A stretch of 64,000 bases of DNA. Source: Azolla caroliniana (lineage: Eukaryota > Polypodiophyta). The notes under the pieces are model-generated. The model was not told the DNA's origin, did no database searches, and was given only the letters and a program-made list of their open reading frames with translations. The translations under genes and the position numbers were made by a program. Below, in pieces: positions 52,701-62,111 of this stretch; positions within the stretch are counted from its first letter, which is position 1, and every line of letters begins with the position of its first letter. The stretch covers positions 248,001 through 312,000 of the forward strand of contig JBHGNT010000014.1 of assembly GCA_043228905.1 (NCBI GenBank), read 5' to 3'.

Positions 52701-53876
52701 CTGCAATCGTAGAAGGTAGAGGGCTCCTCCATGACGACGGGGACATTGGTTCGCAGAGATCTGCATGAACTAGAGCTAGATGTGCACGTTCACGAAATGG
52801 AAGTGGGTGTTGTTTCCCAAGAAAGCACACATGACAATGAGATTTTGGCAACTTGCAGCAAAGAATCAGATTTTAAGTGGCCAAAGTAAGCACAACATAC
52901 AGGGGAAGAGACATCAACTGACGTTAACAATGTTGTAAATTTGCAAAGAGAACCATTATTCATTCCATGACCCAGAAGAACACCCAAGGCAGTATAAGAA
53001 ATGGTTACTTTGCCACCATCAAAACTAGGGCTGCAACATTTAGCTGATTGAAAGAGAGGTTGACCACAATGAGAGCCTTGACAACGTAAGGTTGCTATCT
53101 TCAGATTAATAAAATAATGGAATGTTTCCAACGCTGATAATTGGAGCCTGATGAGAGTGACCAAGCGTGATTAATCACACAAGGGAGAAAGGTAGGGCAA
53201 CCAATATCTATCAGATATCATATAAAAGAGAGGCGTGAAGTGGTAGGAGTTCAGGCTTTGTTGCAATAAGAAACATTCTTTAAATGAGGAAGCCTCCATT
53301 TTAAACAAAATAGTCTTCTTCTTCTTCTTCTTCTTTCTTCTTCTTCTTTCTTCTTCTTTAATAAGAGTTCATTTTTCAGAGTGACCTACTGTGTACAAAT
53401 TCCTTCTACTACTCTCTGCAAGTAAGCAGAAACTGAGTAGAAAGGAAGCAACGCATAATGCATATACAGATCAGAAACATTTGTAAGCAAGGATATTTCA
53501 GTAGGGAACACATAATTGAGATTATTTCATTATCACCATGGGGTTTCCATACCTTCTTCTCAGGATCTCCGGCCTTTTCTGTGTCTTCTTCTCCTCCTCC
53601 TCCTCCTCCTCCTCCTCCTCCAAATGAGAATTTTCTTCGGAAAACGACACGAGGAAGCCTTGACCTTGCTCCTCTCAAGTCCCGCAACAGAAATGGAGAT
53701 TTTCTCTGCAAACTCAAGAGGGGCAGCGGCCTCCTCCGCGTGAGAGAGAGGGGGAGGTGTCTATGATGGATGTTGGTGGCAGCTACTGAGGTGCCGAAAT
53801 GGGGAGGTTCTCCATGGGACCTCGCAGGGGAGATGATGGAGAAGGAGCAGGAGCAGGAGGAGCAGGAGGAGGCCAT
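31773..53876 (-). CDS. CPBP-family intramembrane (CAAX-type) protease, plastid-targeted, ten exons
   Basis: Exons, 5' to 3' on the minus strand: 53553-53876, 39668-39762, 33355-33462, 33176-33258, 32941-33074, 32814-32866, 32655-32747, 32476-32567, 32229-32335 and 31773-31805. All introns are GT-AG and every phase fits, giving 373 residues. Residues 1-108 form a Ser/Arg-rich plastid transit-like leader with a Gly10 tract. The membrane protease domain has the three CPBP motifs: EETVFR (E282, E283, R287), FALAH (F311, H315) and HGLWN (H348, N352). KSYKPLPPDLF and GYDIREM also resemble plant chloroplast members such as the SCO4/At1g14270 group. The substrate is unknown. Introns 1 (about 13.8 kb) and 2 (about 6.2 kb) hold transposons and a tandem array. 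The link of exon 1 to the rest rests on phase, targeting and lack of any other gene between them; exons 2-10 are firmer. Confidence 0.82.
33463..35126. other. CPBP intron 2, left unique part
   Basis: No exon seen. Near 35102-35140 the minus strand reads YIEAFVDDVVMNG, a weak FVDD-like motif that might come from a decayed reverse transcriptase. Confidence 0.4.
35127..39238. repeat. 514-bp tandem satellite array, 8 copies
   Basis: Unit starts at about 35127, 35641, 36155, 36669, 37183, 37697, 38211 and 38725, a period of 514 bp. The first copy differs slightly at its left end (AAGCCACTCCATG against AAGCATCCCATG, one base longer). The other seven look identical by eye. The array lies wholly in intron 2 of the CPBP gene. 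No ORF spans the unit. Units carry TATA-rich and poly-A stretches. Confidence 0.97.
39239..39667. other. CPBP intron 2, right unique part
   Basis: No exon seen. A perfect short palindrome CTCTCGAGAG is at 39282-39291. Confidence 0.4.
39668..39762 (-). CDS. CPBP gene exon 2
   Basis: Encodes VKWNIPWDGQTVLITMTSFG, the start of the membrane domain. Bounded by TGCAG (3' site) and AG|GTAACT (5' site). It enters in phase 0 from exon 1, and its final AG joins the first T of exon 3 to make a Ser codon, giving SFGISFLITGLGISLLYARL across the junction. Confidence 0.8.
40140..43690 (-). mobile_element. LINE (family A), near full-length but decayed
   Basis: Right to left on the minus strand: ORF1-like coiled-coil and RNA-binding region (43580-42899, including RKQSVVIREMQEEESENALS), endonuclease and linker remains (42840-42000), RT (42000-41250), FKYLGINVPST (about 41100), and the post-RT region LFLHRQLGVKL with AWNIGCKVQKN (40442-40212). 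Many frameshifts and stops are present. It is interrupted by a solo LTR at 40437-40892. The order ORF1, endonuclease, RT matches the plus-strand copy at 44-49.7 kb. Confidence 0.85.
40437..40892. mobile_element. solo LTR with 5-bp target duplication
   Basis: A 456-bp insertion starts TGTT and ends AACA, flanked by CATGC on both sides (40432-40436 and 40893-40897). It interrupts the LINE exactly at the AWNE codons, which read through if the insert is removed. A TATA-like CCTATATAAAGG lies at 40647-40658. It is a single LTR left by recombination between two LTRs. Confidence 0.92.
43845..44275 (-). mobile_element. LINE (family A) C-terminal fragment
   Basis: The minus strand carries the post-RT region (VYKYITKVKNMPNH, then KDLLELSSDAMKYVVIEERL), homologous to 49000-49230 on the plus strand. 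It is truncated on both sides by the neighbouring copies. A GATA/GAGA microsatellite (43798-43841) marks the left border. Confidence 0.8.
44563..45860 (-). mobile_element. LINE (family B), 3' part, nested insertion
   Basis: The minus strand encodes the post-RT region of a second LINE family. It shows GTKMAHYKTLL, RTSSHQLQIEVGRYTRLPLE and a zinc motif ICQLCHQGVESEEHYVCHC, ending LQYT at 44736. Its 3' tail (44563-44735) recurs at 51730-51900. It is frameshifted near 45430 and 5' truncated at about 45860. It sits inside ORF1 of the plus-strand family A copy, so it inserted later. Confidence 0.85.
45863..46100 (+). repeat. 119-bp tandem duplication in LINE ORF1
   Basis: The segment beginning GATGCGATCATGACAAGGTG occurs at 45863 and again at 45982 with one obvious difference (ACC/ATC in the middle). 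It duplicates the ORF1 block DAIMTRWKDVLLKETPKITQ next to the border of the family B insertion. Confidence 0.9.
49715..51600 (-). mobile_element. LINE (family A), ORF1 and endonuclease part only
   Basis: Right to left: ORF1 coiled coil (51600-51186), RNA-binding part (51038-50790, including RAIVCRILDECKRTIILDSS), endonuclease (50398-49800, GKVLIMGNLDARVG, where N-L replaces the usual D-F). No RT remains. It abuts the 3' end of the plus-strand copy, forming a head-on junction near 49712. Confidence 0.82.
51640..52110 (-). mobile_element. LINE (family B) fragments
   Basis: 51730-52110 repeats the 3' tail of the family B element (GAGGCCAAAATGGCCTATAA and following) seen at 44580-44900. 51640-51735 encodes ESFKYLGLEVPSNHRW, a post-RT block. 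The two pieces are in the wrong order for one intact copy, so the locus is rearranged. Confidence 0.65.
52207..53164 (-). mobile_element. Ty1/copia retrotransposon remnant
   Basis: Minus strand, several frames: pre-integrase FGHLKSDSLLQ (about 52880), the GKQ block CHVCFLGKQHPLPFRE (about 52810), integrase core LVHADLCEPM and FSRFWGVFSLKQKSEAFE, then ETYAPTA (52550). RT follows as QPPDLFVHDKERCVYRLHRV before VYGLPQ (about 52400). The order integrase before RT is that of copia. Most of the integrase and RT is deleted. Confidence 0.8.
53313..53359. repeat. CTT microsatellite
   Basis: Imperfect (CTT)n of about 47 bp in CPBP intron 1, near its 5' end. Confidence 0.85.
53553..53876 (-). CDS. CPBP gene exon 1 (transit-peptide exon)
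   Basis: ATG at 53876 opens MASSCSSCSCSFSIISPARS, a Ser-rich leader without early acidic residues. Arg-rich sequence follows, then ten glycines from a CCT/GGA trinucleotide tract (53590-53621), and the exon ends at GDPEKK with a 5' splice site AAG|GTATGG in phase 0. The next minus-strand exon that starts in phase 0 is at 39762. It could alternatively belong to an unrelated plastid protein. Confidence 0.65.
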
Positions 53877-53925
53877 GGATGGATGGATTGGGTTCGATTG
53901 AATTGGATGGTAACTAAGAATGGGA

Positions 53926-54250
53926 AAGGTTCGGTTCGGTTCGGTTCGGTTCGAACGTGTCAAACCGAACTGTTTAATAATATTGAAACTTAAACCGAAC
54001 CGAACCACAAAACTATTGTGTCAAACCGAACTGTTTAAAAATATTGAAACTTAAACCTGACGGAACCAGAAAACCGTTTAAATTGAATCACTACAAAGCT
54101 CAAATATTTCATATTTTAATTTTAAAAACCGTTTGAGTTGCATTTTCAAACCATTTAAACTGAAAACCTTTCAATTGATAAACGTTTGAACCAAACCAAA
54201 AAGAACCAGTAACCCCCGAACGAAACCATTTACAAAAACCTAAACCTAAA
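53926..54250. repeat. AACCG/TTCGG-rich repeat upstream of the CPBP gene
   Basis: Starts with four to five TTCGG units (53929-53953), then AAACCGAAC-rich sequence. A 61-bp direct repeat is included: TCAAACCGAACTGTTTAA at 53960 and again at 54021. It begins about 50 bp upstream of the CPBP start codon, so it lies in its promoter or leader. Confidence 0.8.
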
Positions 54251-56228
54251 CAGTTAAGTTGTTAAGCCACGGTTTCACGGGGGCACACACCACACCTCTT
54301 CCACCTACTCCTCCTTGGATCACACTTCTAGATGTTTGTTTCCACAACCATGTCAATAGGAACAATGTTTGTTCCGATTGGATAATAGAAGCTAATATAT
54401 GGTATGCCAATTTAGGTAGATACATTGATATGGTATGTAGTTTAAGCTAACAAATATATCGGTGTTACAGAATGGAACCCACGTGACCATGGAATCGGCA
54501 CAGTTGAAAGCCCGAGCCATGGCTTGCCGATGGAAGAAATTTGACTTCAAGAAAGCCTTTGACATTGTAACAATGAGCAAGGTGAAGAGAAAACAAAATG
54601 TATAAAGAAAGTAGAAAAAGTTGGTACATTTTGGCCACGGAAATCCACACCCATTGATCATTTTTAAATCAAGATTTTGTTAACAATATAAAACGCATAT
54701 GAACCTTGTTCGGCTTACATCAAGATTGAATAATGTCAACTTTATATTAATCTTTATTATCAAAATCTTTAGTTCCATCAAGATTGAATAATGTCAACTT
54801 TATATTAATCTTTATTATCAAAATCTTTAGTTCCGTTGGCAATGTATTCTTGAAGGGAACATTCAAATTTTGTAATATGCTCAAATTAAGTGCACCTATT
54901 CTTTTATGAAAATGAAAGTGGCATGGCATTTTTAATTAAGTTGATGAACTAAACCCAGAGAAATTTCTCTTTATTGTTTTGACATTAATTTAATGGTTGA
55001 ATTTTCACTTAGTATCTTTCATGTGTGTTTTGATTGGAACCCCATGGTTAAAACTTTCAGTTCATATCTTTAATGTACAATGCATCCCATTGAGTTTGAT
55101 ACATGTTTCATATATTCATTTATGACCACGGAAAAGAACATCTTCGTAAGAATGTAACATGTTGATTAATTACAAGGAGATAGATCTTTAGCAATCTTTA
55201 GAATATGGTAATCTTAGAGTAGAGTTGGCTACCATTTTATTATGTCACCATCCTAATGTATGGTTGATGGGTCACATTTATCCCACAACCATCATTCAAT
55301 GTTTACTTAGATACTAATTTCTTCTACTATCCCCATGTCAAACATCGGGATTTCTCCATTCACCATCTTCGCTTCTGGTTGAACTATTATTCGCTCATCA
55401 TGGCGGATTTGTTCTATGCTTCGTATGGTGCTTCTCTGACAGAGATTTATTCTTCTTTGTTTGAGTTTGGATATGCAAATTGGATGATCTCTGCTTTTAA
55501 AGGGATGAAACATCGCCGCAGTCTTCAGAGGATTTGGAAAGCCTTACATGCTTGCAACATGCACAACAGCATTGATTGAGGTTACTTGGAAAGATCAAAA
55601 TCTCAACAAACGCATTTGTCATTTATTTGGTGGTTTTCCATCCTTTGATATTTCCATTTCCAACGGTAATGGATAAAATGAGGAAAACCGCTTCCCATCT
55701 CGTTTCAGTATGGGAGAACAATCGAGCAGTTTACTCCTTATCAAATAACTTTCTACATGATTGCCGTTTGAAGGGTTAGTATATGTTCTCTTATCTTTGG
55801 AGAGGCCTTCATCATTAATGGCATTTATTTCTGGAGTATCAATATCGATTAGGAGAAGATAAACATGTTCATTATTCACAATTCCTCTTGTGATACACTT
55901 ACGTGACAGTCCCAGGTTCAGAAGGTATACTAGATTTTTTGCATAGTGAGCATCGTTTGTAAACCTGTTTTCCCAGCTGCCCCAAGTTCTTTAAAATGCT
56001 ACAAGTTTTCTGTATAGTTATACTAGATTTTTTGCATAGTGCATGCTTGGGTATTAAGGCACATGCTCGATTAGCATTAATTTTGAAAAGGCCATATCCT
56101 GCCCTTCGTAATCTTAATCTTTTGCTTACTCGGCTTCTTCTTCTTCTACTATTTCTGATTCCCTCTCTGAGCAAAATTGAATTATCAATTCTGAGCGTTA
56201 TCAACCCTAAACCCTAAATCCACGACGG
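54251..56228. other. intergenic between the CPBP and PPR genes
   Basis: No gene supported. 54470-54580 on the plus strand holds a short LINE-RT-like piece (FDFKKAFDIV). 54722-54837 is a 58-bp tandem duplication. Short frames at 55307-55780 match nothing recognised. CCCTAAACCCTAAA (56205-56218) lies just outside the PPR stop codon. Confidence 0.5.
54722..54837. repeat. 58-bp tandem duplication
   Basis: The segment AAGATTGAATAATGTCAAC and following recurs 58 bp later nearly unchanged, two copies. Confidence 0.9.
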
Positions 56229-59048
56229 TCAAGAATTCTGCCCCTCTTTTAAAAACTGTACAGAATGCATCTCATGTTTAGCCATGCTTGCAAGGTCAAA
56301 TCTTCCAGCTCTTCTGTAGACGTTTATGACATCTTTGAAGCAAGATTCATCTGGTCGGTATCCTGATTGCTTCATTGTGCTGAACAACCTTATCACACCT
56401 TCAACCAGTCCGGCTTTACCATACAACAGAAGCATTGTGGTAAATGTCACTACATTTGGGGTTGGACCATTTGTCCGCAACTGCATGAATACGTTTATAG
56501 CTTCATCAAACTTCCCATTGGCTCCATAAACGTGGAGTATTGTGTTATAGGCTGCTATATCAAGAGCTATTCCGCTTTCTTTTAGCTTATTGCATCCTTG
56601 CATAGCTTCTGTCTGCATTCCAGCAAAACAGTAAAATGTTGTCATAGCAATTAGGTGACATATACCATTATTTTCCAGCTTCCGAGCCAATTTCAGTTTC
56701 CACACTGCCTCTTTTAAGAGGCCCGGGTTCTCCAGAACATCCTTGAGACAAAAGTAAGTTCTTAAATTAGGCCAGCATCCATTCTTTATCATTTGTTCGA
56801 ATAGATCAAGGGCTTCATGGTATTTCCCATTCCTTGCATACAAGTCGATCACCGCATTGAATGATGAAACGCCAAAAAGCAAACCCAACTTTTGCATAAC
56901 GTTTGCAACAGCAAAAGCTTCTTCGGTCCTTCCTGCTTTTCTTAGTATTTTTATAATAGTCTTGCATGAAGCCTTGTCAACATACCGCCCTTTCTGCATT
57001 TTCCTAAAAGAAACCCATGCATTATTTGTCATGCCAATCCTGCCATAGATATCAAGAAGAATATTCCACGCATGCACATTTGGCTGCGTCTCCATACATT
57101 CGATCCTCCTAAACACTTCTTCAGCCTTCTCCAACATGTCAAGTTTCCCATAAAGTTTCATCATCAAACAATACGCAATACTGCTTGTAGCATGACCTTC
57201 TATCTCCATCGCATGCAAAGTAGCTTCTGCTTGCGTCTGCATACCAGCATTCACATAAGCATTTACCATGGCAGTATATGCCACTTCATCGATATGTGAA
57301 TAGATGATTTTCATTTCTTGAAATATGCTCTCAGCTTCCTCGATCTGGCGTGACTTAGCATACAAAGAAAGAATAGAAGTGTAACTAGCCAAGCTAGGCT
57401 TGAAACCTGCTTCATGCATCTGAGAAAGTAGAGAAACTGCCTTTCCTATGTCACCACATACAGAAGCAGCATGTATCGTCGTATTAAACGTAGCTTCATC
57501 AGCTGTGATTCCTTCAGAATTCATACTTGTGAACAAATTAAGAGCCTTCTGATACATCTTCCCTACACCATATGCCTTAATCATAACATTATAAAGCAAA
57601 GTGTTTCTCTGCAGACCCAACTCGGCCAAAGAAAGGAAAATTTCTTCAGCTTGCTTCCACGATCCTCTTTCTGCACACAAATCGATCAAAGGGAGCAAAG
57701 TATCAATAGAAAGATCCATGCACAGCTTGAGTCTACGAAATTGCTCAGACGCTTTTGCATAATCTCCTGCCTTTATACACGTTTGAATCAACTGCACATG
57801 CAACACTTCATTCAGAGGGAATCCAGCTTGTTCCATTTCAATGGCGATGTTTTCTGCCTCATTCACCAATCCATTACAACAATAACCATGGAAAAGAGTT
57901 TTATAAGAGACAGCATTTGTTAATGCTCGAGACCGTTTGGAGCTCATAAGAGTCTTTCGAGCAGATAGCAAATCACCGGCTTTCACATACAAAGCGATAA
58001 GAATATTGTATGTTCCTAGATCCGGTTCACATCCACTATCCACCATTTTCTCAAACAAAGCTTCAACTTCGGAAATACCTCTACTGCGACCCAATATCTG
58101 CATCATTATGTTGTAAGAAACCGTATCTGGCGACAGACCACATGATACCATGTCTTCAAACACGTGAGCAGCCTCTACAAAGCGGCCTGCCTTACCATAC
58201 AAATCCATCAACGTATTATATGTATCTAAATTATACGGCCGGATATGTTTTTCGTCACCTTGCAAGCTATACACAAATTTTCTGCTAAATTTTTCTGCTT
58301 CTGTATATTGTCCAGCTGATTTGTAGAGATTCAACACTGTATTCAGTGTGACTTCATCAGGTCTAGTTATATCCTCGTCCATTTCTTCAAACCATTTCAA
58401 AGCTTCGTTTTTCAATCCAGCTTTACTATAGGCATCAATGATTGTGCTATAGGTAACATTATTCGGGCAAACATGTTTCTCGTTAAGCATTTCATCCCAC
58501 AATTGTCTAAGAAGTTCCCATTTCCTGTGTTTTCCAATGATCTTGAACATAATGTTGTATCTGAATACATTAGGTACGTAGTTTTTCTGAGATTTGAACC
58601 AACCAAATAGACCCATAGCAGTGTTCAAGTCTACATGTTGTTCATTGAGAAGGATTGCCTCTTCACGAGGGGTCAACTTCCCTCGCCAAGGTAGCATGGC
58701 GGACTCGACATCTTCAGCACAACGCAAGGATTCAAGGATAGCAAGCATCTTCTCATTATGCGGTTTCTTTCCTCGTCTGATCCTCGACCCGTTGGAGCAA
58801 AGACGTGCTTGTCTGCTGCCATTGCTAACAGTGGTACTGCAGCTAGGAAGCTTCTCTTCCTCGAATTTTTTCCTCTCCTCCTCTTTCTCCTTTGCCTTAT
58901 CTGAGTATATCTGTGCAGACCAATGACGAAGAATGAGAGAAGAGGAAGTGAGAGGAAGAAGTTGCTCTTTCTGTGCTGCAGCATGATATCCTTCTGCCTC
59001 CATAGTCGAGCATGGGACTGCGAGGTAGTAGACAAGTAGCTTCTGCAT
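56229..59048 (-). CDS. P-class pentatricopeptide repeat protein (At1g73710/At3g23020-like)
   Basis: A single exon of 939 codons encodes a P-class PPR protein with roughly twenty 35-residue repeats from about residue 160 to 925. Examples are TYNTLMDLYGKAGRFVEAAH, SYNIMMQILGRSRG and AYNTILHVYGANGKFDEAIN. Before the repeats lies LTPREEAILLNEQ with a GLFGWFKSQKNYVPNVFRYN block, which resembles the Arabidopsis At1g73710/At3g23020 group. There is no E or DYW domain, so editing is not expected; P-class proteins bind organelle RNA and affect its stability, splicing or translation. The N-terminus (residues 1-100) is Lys/Glu-rich with a weak targeting look. ATG 59048 is the first in frame; Met16 is a possible alternative. 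Intact, no frameshift seen. Its 5' flank is short, since a truncated copia element starts about 340 bp upstream. Confidence 0.93.
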   Translation of the reverse strand: MQKLLVYYLAVPCSTMEAEGYHAAAQKEQLLPLTSSSLILRHWSAQIYSDKAKEKEEERKKFEEEKLPSCSTTVSNGSRQARLCSNGSRIRRGKKPHNEKMLAILESLRCAEDVESAMLPWRGKLTPREEAILLNEQHVDLNTAMGLFGWFKSQKNYVPNVFRYNIMFKIIGKHRKWELLRQLWDEMLNEKHVCPNNVTYSTIIDAYSKAGLKNEALKWFEEMDEDITRPDEVTLNTVLNLYKSAGQYTEAEKFSRKFVYSLQGDEKHIRPYNLDTYNTLMDLYGKAGRFVEAAHVFEDMVSCGLSPDTVSYNIMMQILGRSRGISEVEALFEKMVDSGCEPDLGTYNILIALYVKAGDLLSARKTLMSSKRSRALTNAVSYKTLFHGYCCNGLVNEAENIAIEMEQAGFPLNEVLHVQLIQTCIKAGDYAKASEQFRRLKLCMDLSIDTLLPLIDLCAERGSWKQAEEIFLSLAELGLQRNTLLYNVMIKAYGVGKMYQKALNLFTSMNSEGITADEATFNTTIHAASVCGDIGKAVSLLSQMHEAGFKPSLASYTSILSLYAKSRQIEEAESIFQEMKIIYSHIDEVAYTAMVNAYVNAGMQTQAEATLHAMEIEGHATSSIAYCLMMKLYGKLDMLEKAEEVFRRIECMETQPNVHAWNILLDIYGRIGMTNNAWVSFRKMQKGRYVDKASCKTIIKILRKAGRTEEAFAVANVMQKLGLLFGVSSFNAVIDLYARNGKYHEALDLFEQMIKNGCWPNLRTYFCLKDVLENPGLLKEAVWKLKLARKLENNGICHLIAMTTFYCFAGMQTEAMQGCNKLKESGIALDIAAYNTILHVYGANGKFDEAINVFMQLRTNGPTPNVVTFTTMLLLYGKAGLVEGVIRLFSTMKQSGYRPDESCFKDVINVYRRAGRFDLASMAKHEMHSVQFLKEGQNS

Positions 59049-59385
59049 CTCGCAGCGATGTGATGTGAACAGGCAGACGAAGCTTATCCAAATCCGATGG
59101 TGGTAGGGATTTTAGAAGCTCGTCTCTGCCGCCACAGCGAAGGTCCAGTCCTTCTGCGTGATGGTCATGGAGACTGGCTTTCCAGTGCAGTGCAGAAAGA
59201 AAGAAGAAGAAAGGAACAGGGATCCATCTCCATGTCCATGTCCATGTCCAGAGGAGGTGAAGAAGGAAAGAAAGCAGAAGAACAGAGAAGAAGAAGAGGA
59301 TGGATAAGGAAGAACTGATGAGGACGAAACCGTTAAACCGAACCGTTTTAAAAAAATTCAAACCGATGAGGACTCGCTTGGCTCC
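59049..59385 (-). promoter_or_regulatory. PPR gene 5' flank with AACCG-rich motif
   Basis: The stretch between the PPR start codon and the truncated copia element. It carries CCATGT hexamer repeats (59229-59250), GA-rich sequence and an AAACCGTTAAACCGAACCG motif (59328-59346) like those upstream of the CPBP and TAF13 genes. A promoter role is inferred from position only. Confidence 0.35.
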
Positions 59386-61663
59386 ATCAAAATAAACGTC
59401 GACGGAGACAAGATGGTTCTTGAAGTATGCTTGGGCAGCCTCGCACAACGATTCGACTGGTTGAGGACGACAATCTTGACAAGGGAAAATCCTCCTTCAT
59501 TCTTCGACCTTCAATCAATGCTAATGGTTGAAGAGAACCGCGTCCAAACCAAAACCAAGACATCGGAAGGACAAATGTTTTTCTTGAATTCGGATGGTGG
59601 CCAAGAACGAGGTCAAGGCAGTAGAAGAGGTCAATTCGACCCATCACATGAAGGGAACTCAAACCTTCGACAACAAGATGGAAGCCATCAAGGAACCTTC
59701 AAAAGAAGGGGGAGCTCCCATGCCGAACAAGGTCGGCAAATGACGCCCGCAACTTGCAACTATTGTGGAAAAATCGGCCACCGCGAGGAGTGCCGAAAAA
59801 GAAGAAGCGCGTCGGCTTCGACAACTCACGAATTACGCCGCCAACTCCGAATACGACAACGGCGGACTATTCGTAATGAGGCATAGAGTGAACTCTATGT
59901 CGACCTCCGACTCCGCAAGCACCTCCAACTCGGAAGATGTGTGGTTCGTCGATTCTGGTGCCTCACATCATATGACGTCACACCAATAGTGGTTTCATGA
60001 CTTACGAACGCCTGACCGACCCGACTTCATAGAGACGGGAGACGACACCACACATCCCATTCGACACATTGGCAATGTCCCATTTGGGAAAGAAGGCAGG
60101 CAAACTTCTATCAAGAATGTCTTGCATGTGCCCACAATAACGAAGAATTTGGTCTCTATCGGCCAAATCGTGGAGCAAGGCATGCAAGTTCGCTTCAACA
60201 ACGAAGGATGCTTCATCAAGAAAGATGGCCGACTCATAGCTAAGGGGCAGAGAGATGGTCGAATGTTCATCCTTGATTCAAACAAGGTGAAATCGGCAAT
60301 GTACGTTAAAGGTATCAAAACCGAGACAAGCATCGAGTTGTGGCACAAGAGAATCGACCACATAAACCTCCAATGGCTCCGAACTATGCAATCAAAGGGA
60401 GTCTTCATCGGACTTCTGACATTCTATTCGAACAAGGTGAATCGGCAATGTACGTTAAAGGTATCAAAACTGAGACAAGCATCGAGTTGTGGCACAAGAG
60501 AATCGACCACATAAACCTTCAACGGCTCCGAACTATGCAATCAAAGGGAGTCATCATCGGACTTCCAACATTCGAGTTGACTGAGTATGCGAAGTGTGTC
60601 AACTCGGCAAACAACATCGACTCCCATTCCCGAAGGAGAGCCACGTGAGCAAAGGCCTCCTCAACATCATACACTCGAATGTATGGGGATTGGCTCAAAC
60701 GCCGACGATCGACAGGTGTCGATTCTATGTCACCTTCATTGACGACTACTTGCACTATGCGTGGATCTTCCCGATGAAGAAGAAGAGTGAAGTGTTCTCC
60801 CACTTCCAAAAGCTCAAGGGCCAAGTTAATCTTCAACTCAAGGTGTTCAGAAGCATTGCGAATGTACGCATCCCGAACGAACAACGACAGAAGCCTGACA
60901 TGAAGTCGGAGGAATGTAAACTAATAGGATACTTGTCCGAGAAGAAGGCATACAAGTGCTACAACCCTTCTACCCGAGCGGTTCGGGTAAGTCGAGACGT
61001 AGTCTTTGACGAGTCCGCATCCTAGAACGCACCAGAGACAACTTCAACTTCGACTCCGACTCCACTCGACCCGAAATCTACCGAACAAGAGGTAGAAGAT
61101 AGAGATCGCTTCGAAGTTCGAAGAAAGTCTGATTACGGCAAGGCCTAGTGCGCCACAAGAACCCCCACGTGACCCAAGCACATCGCGGCCAAGTACGAAA
61201 TTGGACAAAGGCAAAGGTAAGATGCTCGAATACGAAGTCGATCACCTCGACGACAGTGATTCGGATGTGTCAGCTCCCTCACTAGACAGTGAGATCGGTG
61301 TACCCATCATGTAGACACTCGGAGCAAAGAAGGCACTCACATCCGCGAGTGAAAAACTTCAACACTCATCTAGAGCTAAGAACCCCGTTGCTCGGCTCGG
61401 CTACAACGAGTACATGGCCCATCACTATGCCTTCGCGATGAAGGTAGCGGCTGAACAAGAACCCAAGAGCTCCACCGAAGTGGCTCGTAACCCACGATGG
61501 GTGGAAGTAGTCGACCTTCGCCCCACACTACAAGCCTTCGTCACCGGCTTGAGGGGGAGGAACCTTGCCATGGCGAATAAAGCTGAATGCCAAACAGAAG
61601 TACACGATGCCGATGAAAGCCAAAGCGGATGTCGGACACCTCACACTTGAGCTTGAGGGGGTG
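59386..61663 (+). mobile_element. Ty1/copia retrotransposon, internal region, truncated and deleted
   Basis: Plus strand, 5' truncated in gag. Gag has a zinc-knuckle-like CNYCGKIGHREEC (H-x3-C, one residue short of the usual H-x4-C). After a frameshift comes protease VWFVDSGASHHMTSHQ (about 59937-59985). Pre-integrase is ELWHKRIDHINLQ, duplicated by a 149-bp tandem repeat (60301 and 60450). Integrase YVTFIDDYLHYAWIFPMKKK is cut short near 60835, where sequence jumps to KCYNPSTRAVRVSRDVVFDE. LGYNEYMAHHYAFAMKV and RNPRWVEVVD follow, and then the whole RT/RNase H is missing. A polypurine tract GAGGGGGTG precedes the 3' LTR. Non-autonomous. Confidence 0.88.
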
Positions 61664-62106
61664 TGTTGAGAGATCAAGCTCAACTTAGTTTAGTTAGTTT
61701 GTCAACCATGTAACTTCGTAGTTACCTAGATAGAATCTAGTTAGAAGTGTTGACTATAATGCCTTAAATAGGACCTTGTACTTAAGTGGGATATTCTAGA
61801 TCCTCCACTCCTAAGTACATTTAATATAGGACTTACACCTTAGTACCTATATTCTACTCACACAGGTGCACCTTTGCACACGAGATGTATATATAACTCA
61901 TTGTGGGTATTTTTGTATTTGATACTGATGATAATAATGCTAATTTAATATAGAGTTAATCATCCCCCATCTTGTGTTGCTCATAAGTGTACTTCTCTCT
62001 CTCTTCCTCTCACACACATACACACACATATCACTTAATCTTCCGCTTAACTTAATCACATAATTAGGTACTAATTAACCCTTGCTTAATTACCTAATTA
62101 TTAACA
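61664..62106 (+). mobile_element. 3' LTR of the copia element
   Basis: 443 bp from TGTTGAG to TTAACA, directly after the polypurine tract. TATA-like GTATATATAAC is near 61887. No matching 5' LTR is seen, in line with the 5' truncation. It is followed by GTCCA (62107-62111) and then the next LTR. Confidence 0.8.
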
Positions 62107-62111
62107 GTCCA

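Larger units (their letters stand above)
39763..53552 (-). other. CPBP intron 1 (about 13.8 kb), filled with retroelements
   Basis: Bounded by exon 1 (5' site GTATGG at 53552) and exon 2 (3' site CAG at 39763-39765). Contents are five LINE segments of two families, a solo LTR and copia remains, listed separately. The stretches 39769-40139 and 53165-53552 show no coding sequence except a CTT microsatellite. Confidence 0.65.

Noticed and set aside
58897-59448. 183-codon minus-strand frame with Trp-Thr repeats upstream of the PPR gene
   Set aside because: It overlaps the PPR N-terminus in another frame and its repeats come from CCATGT hexamers; the PPR frame has clear homology.
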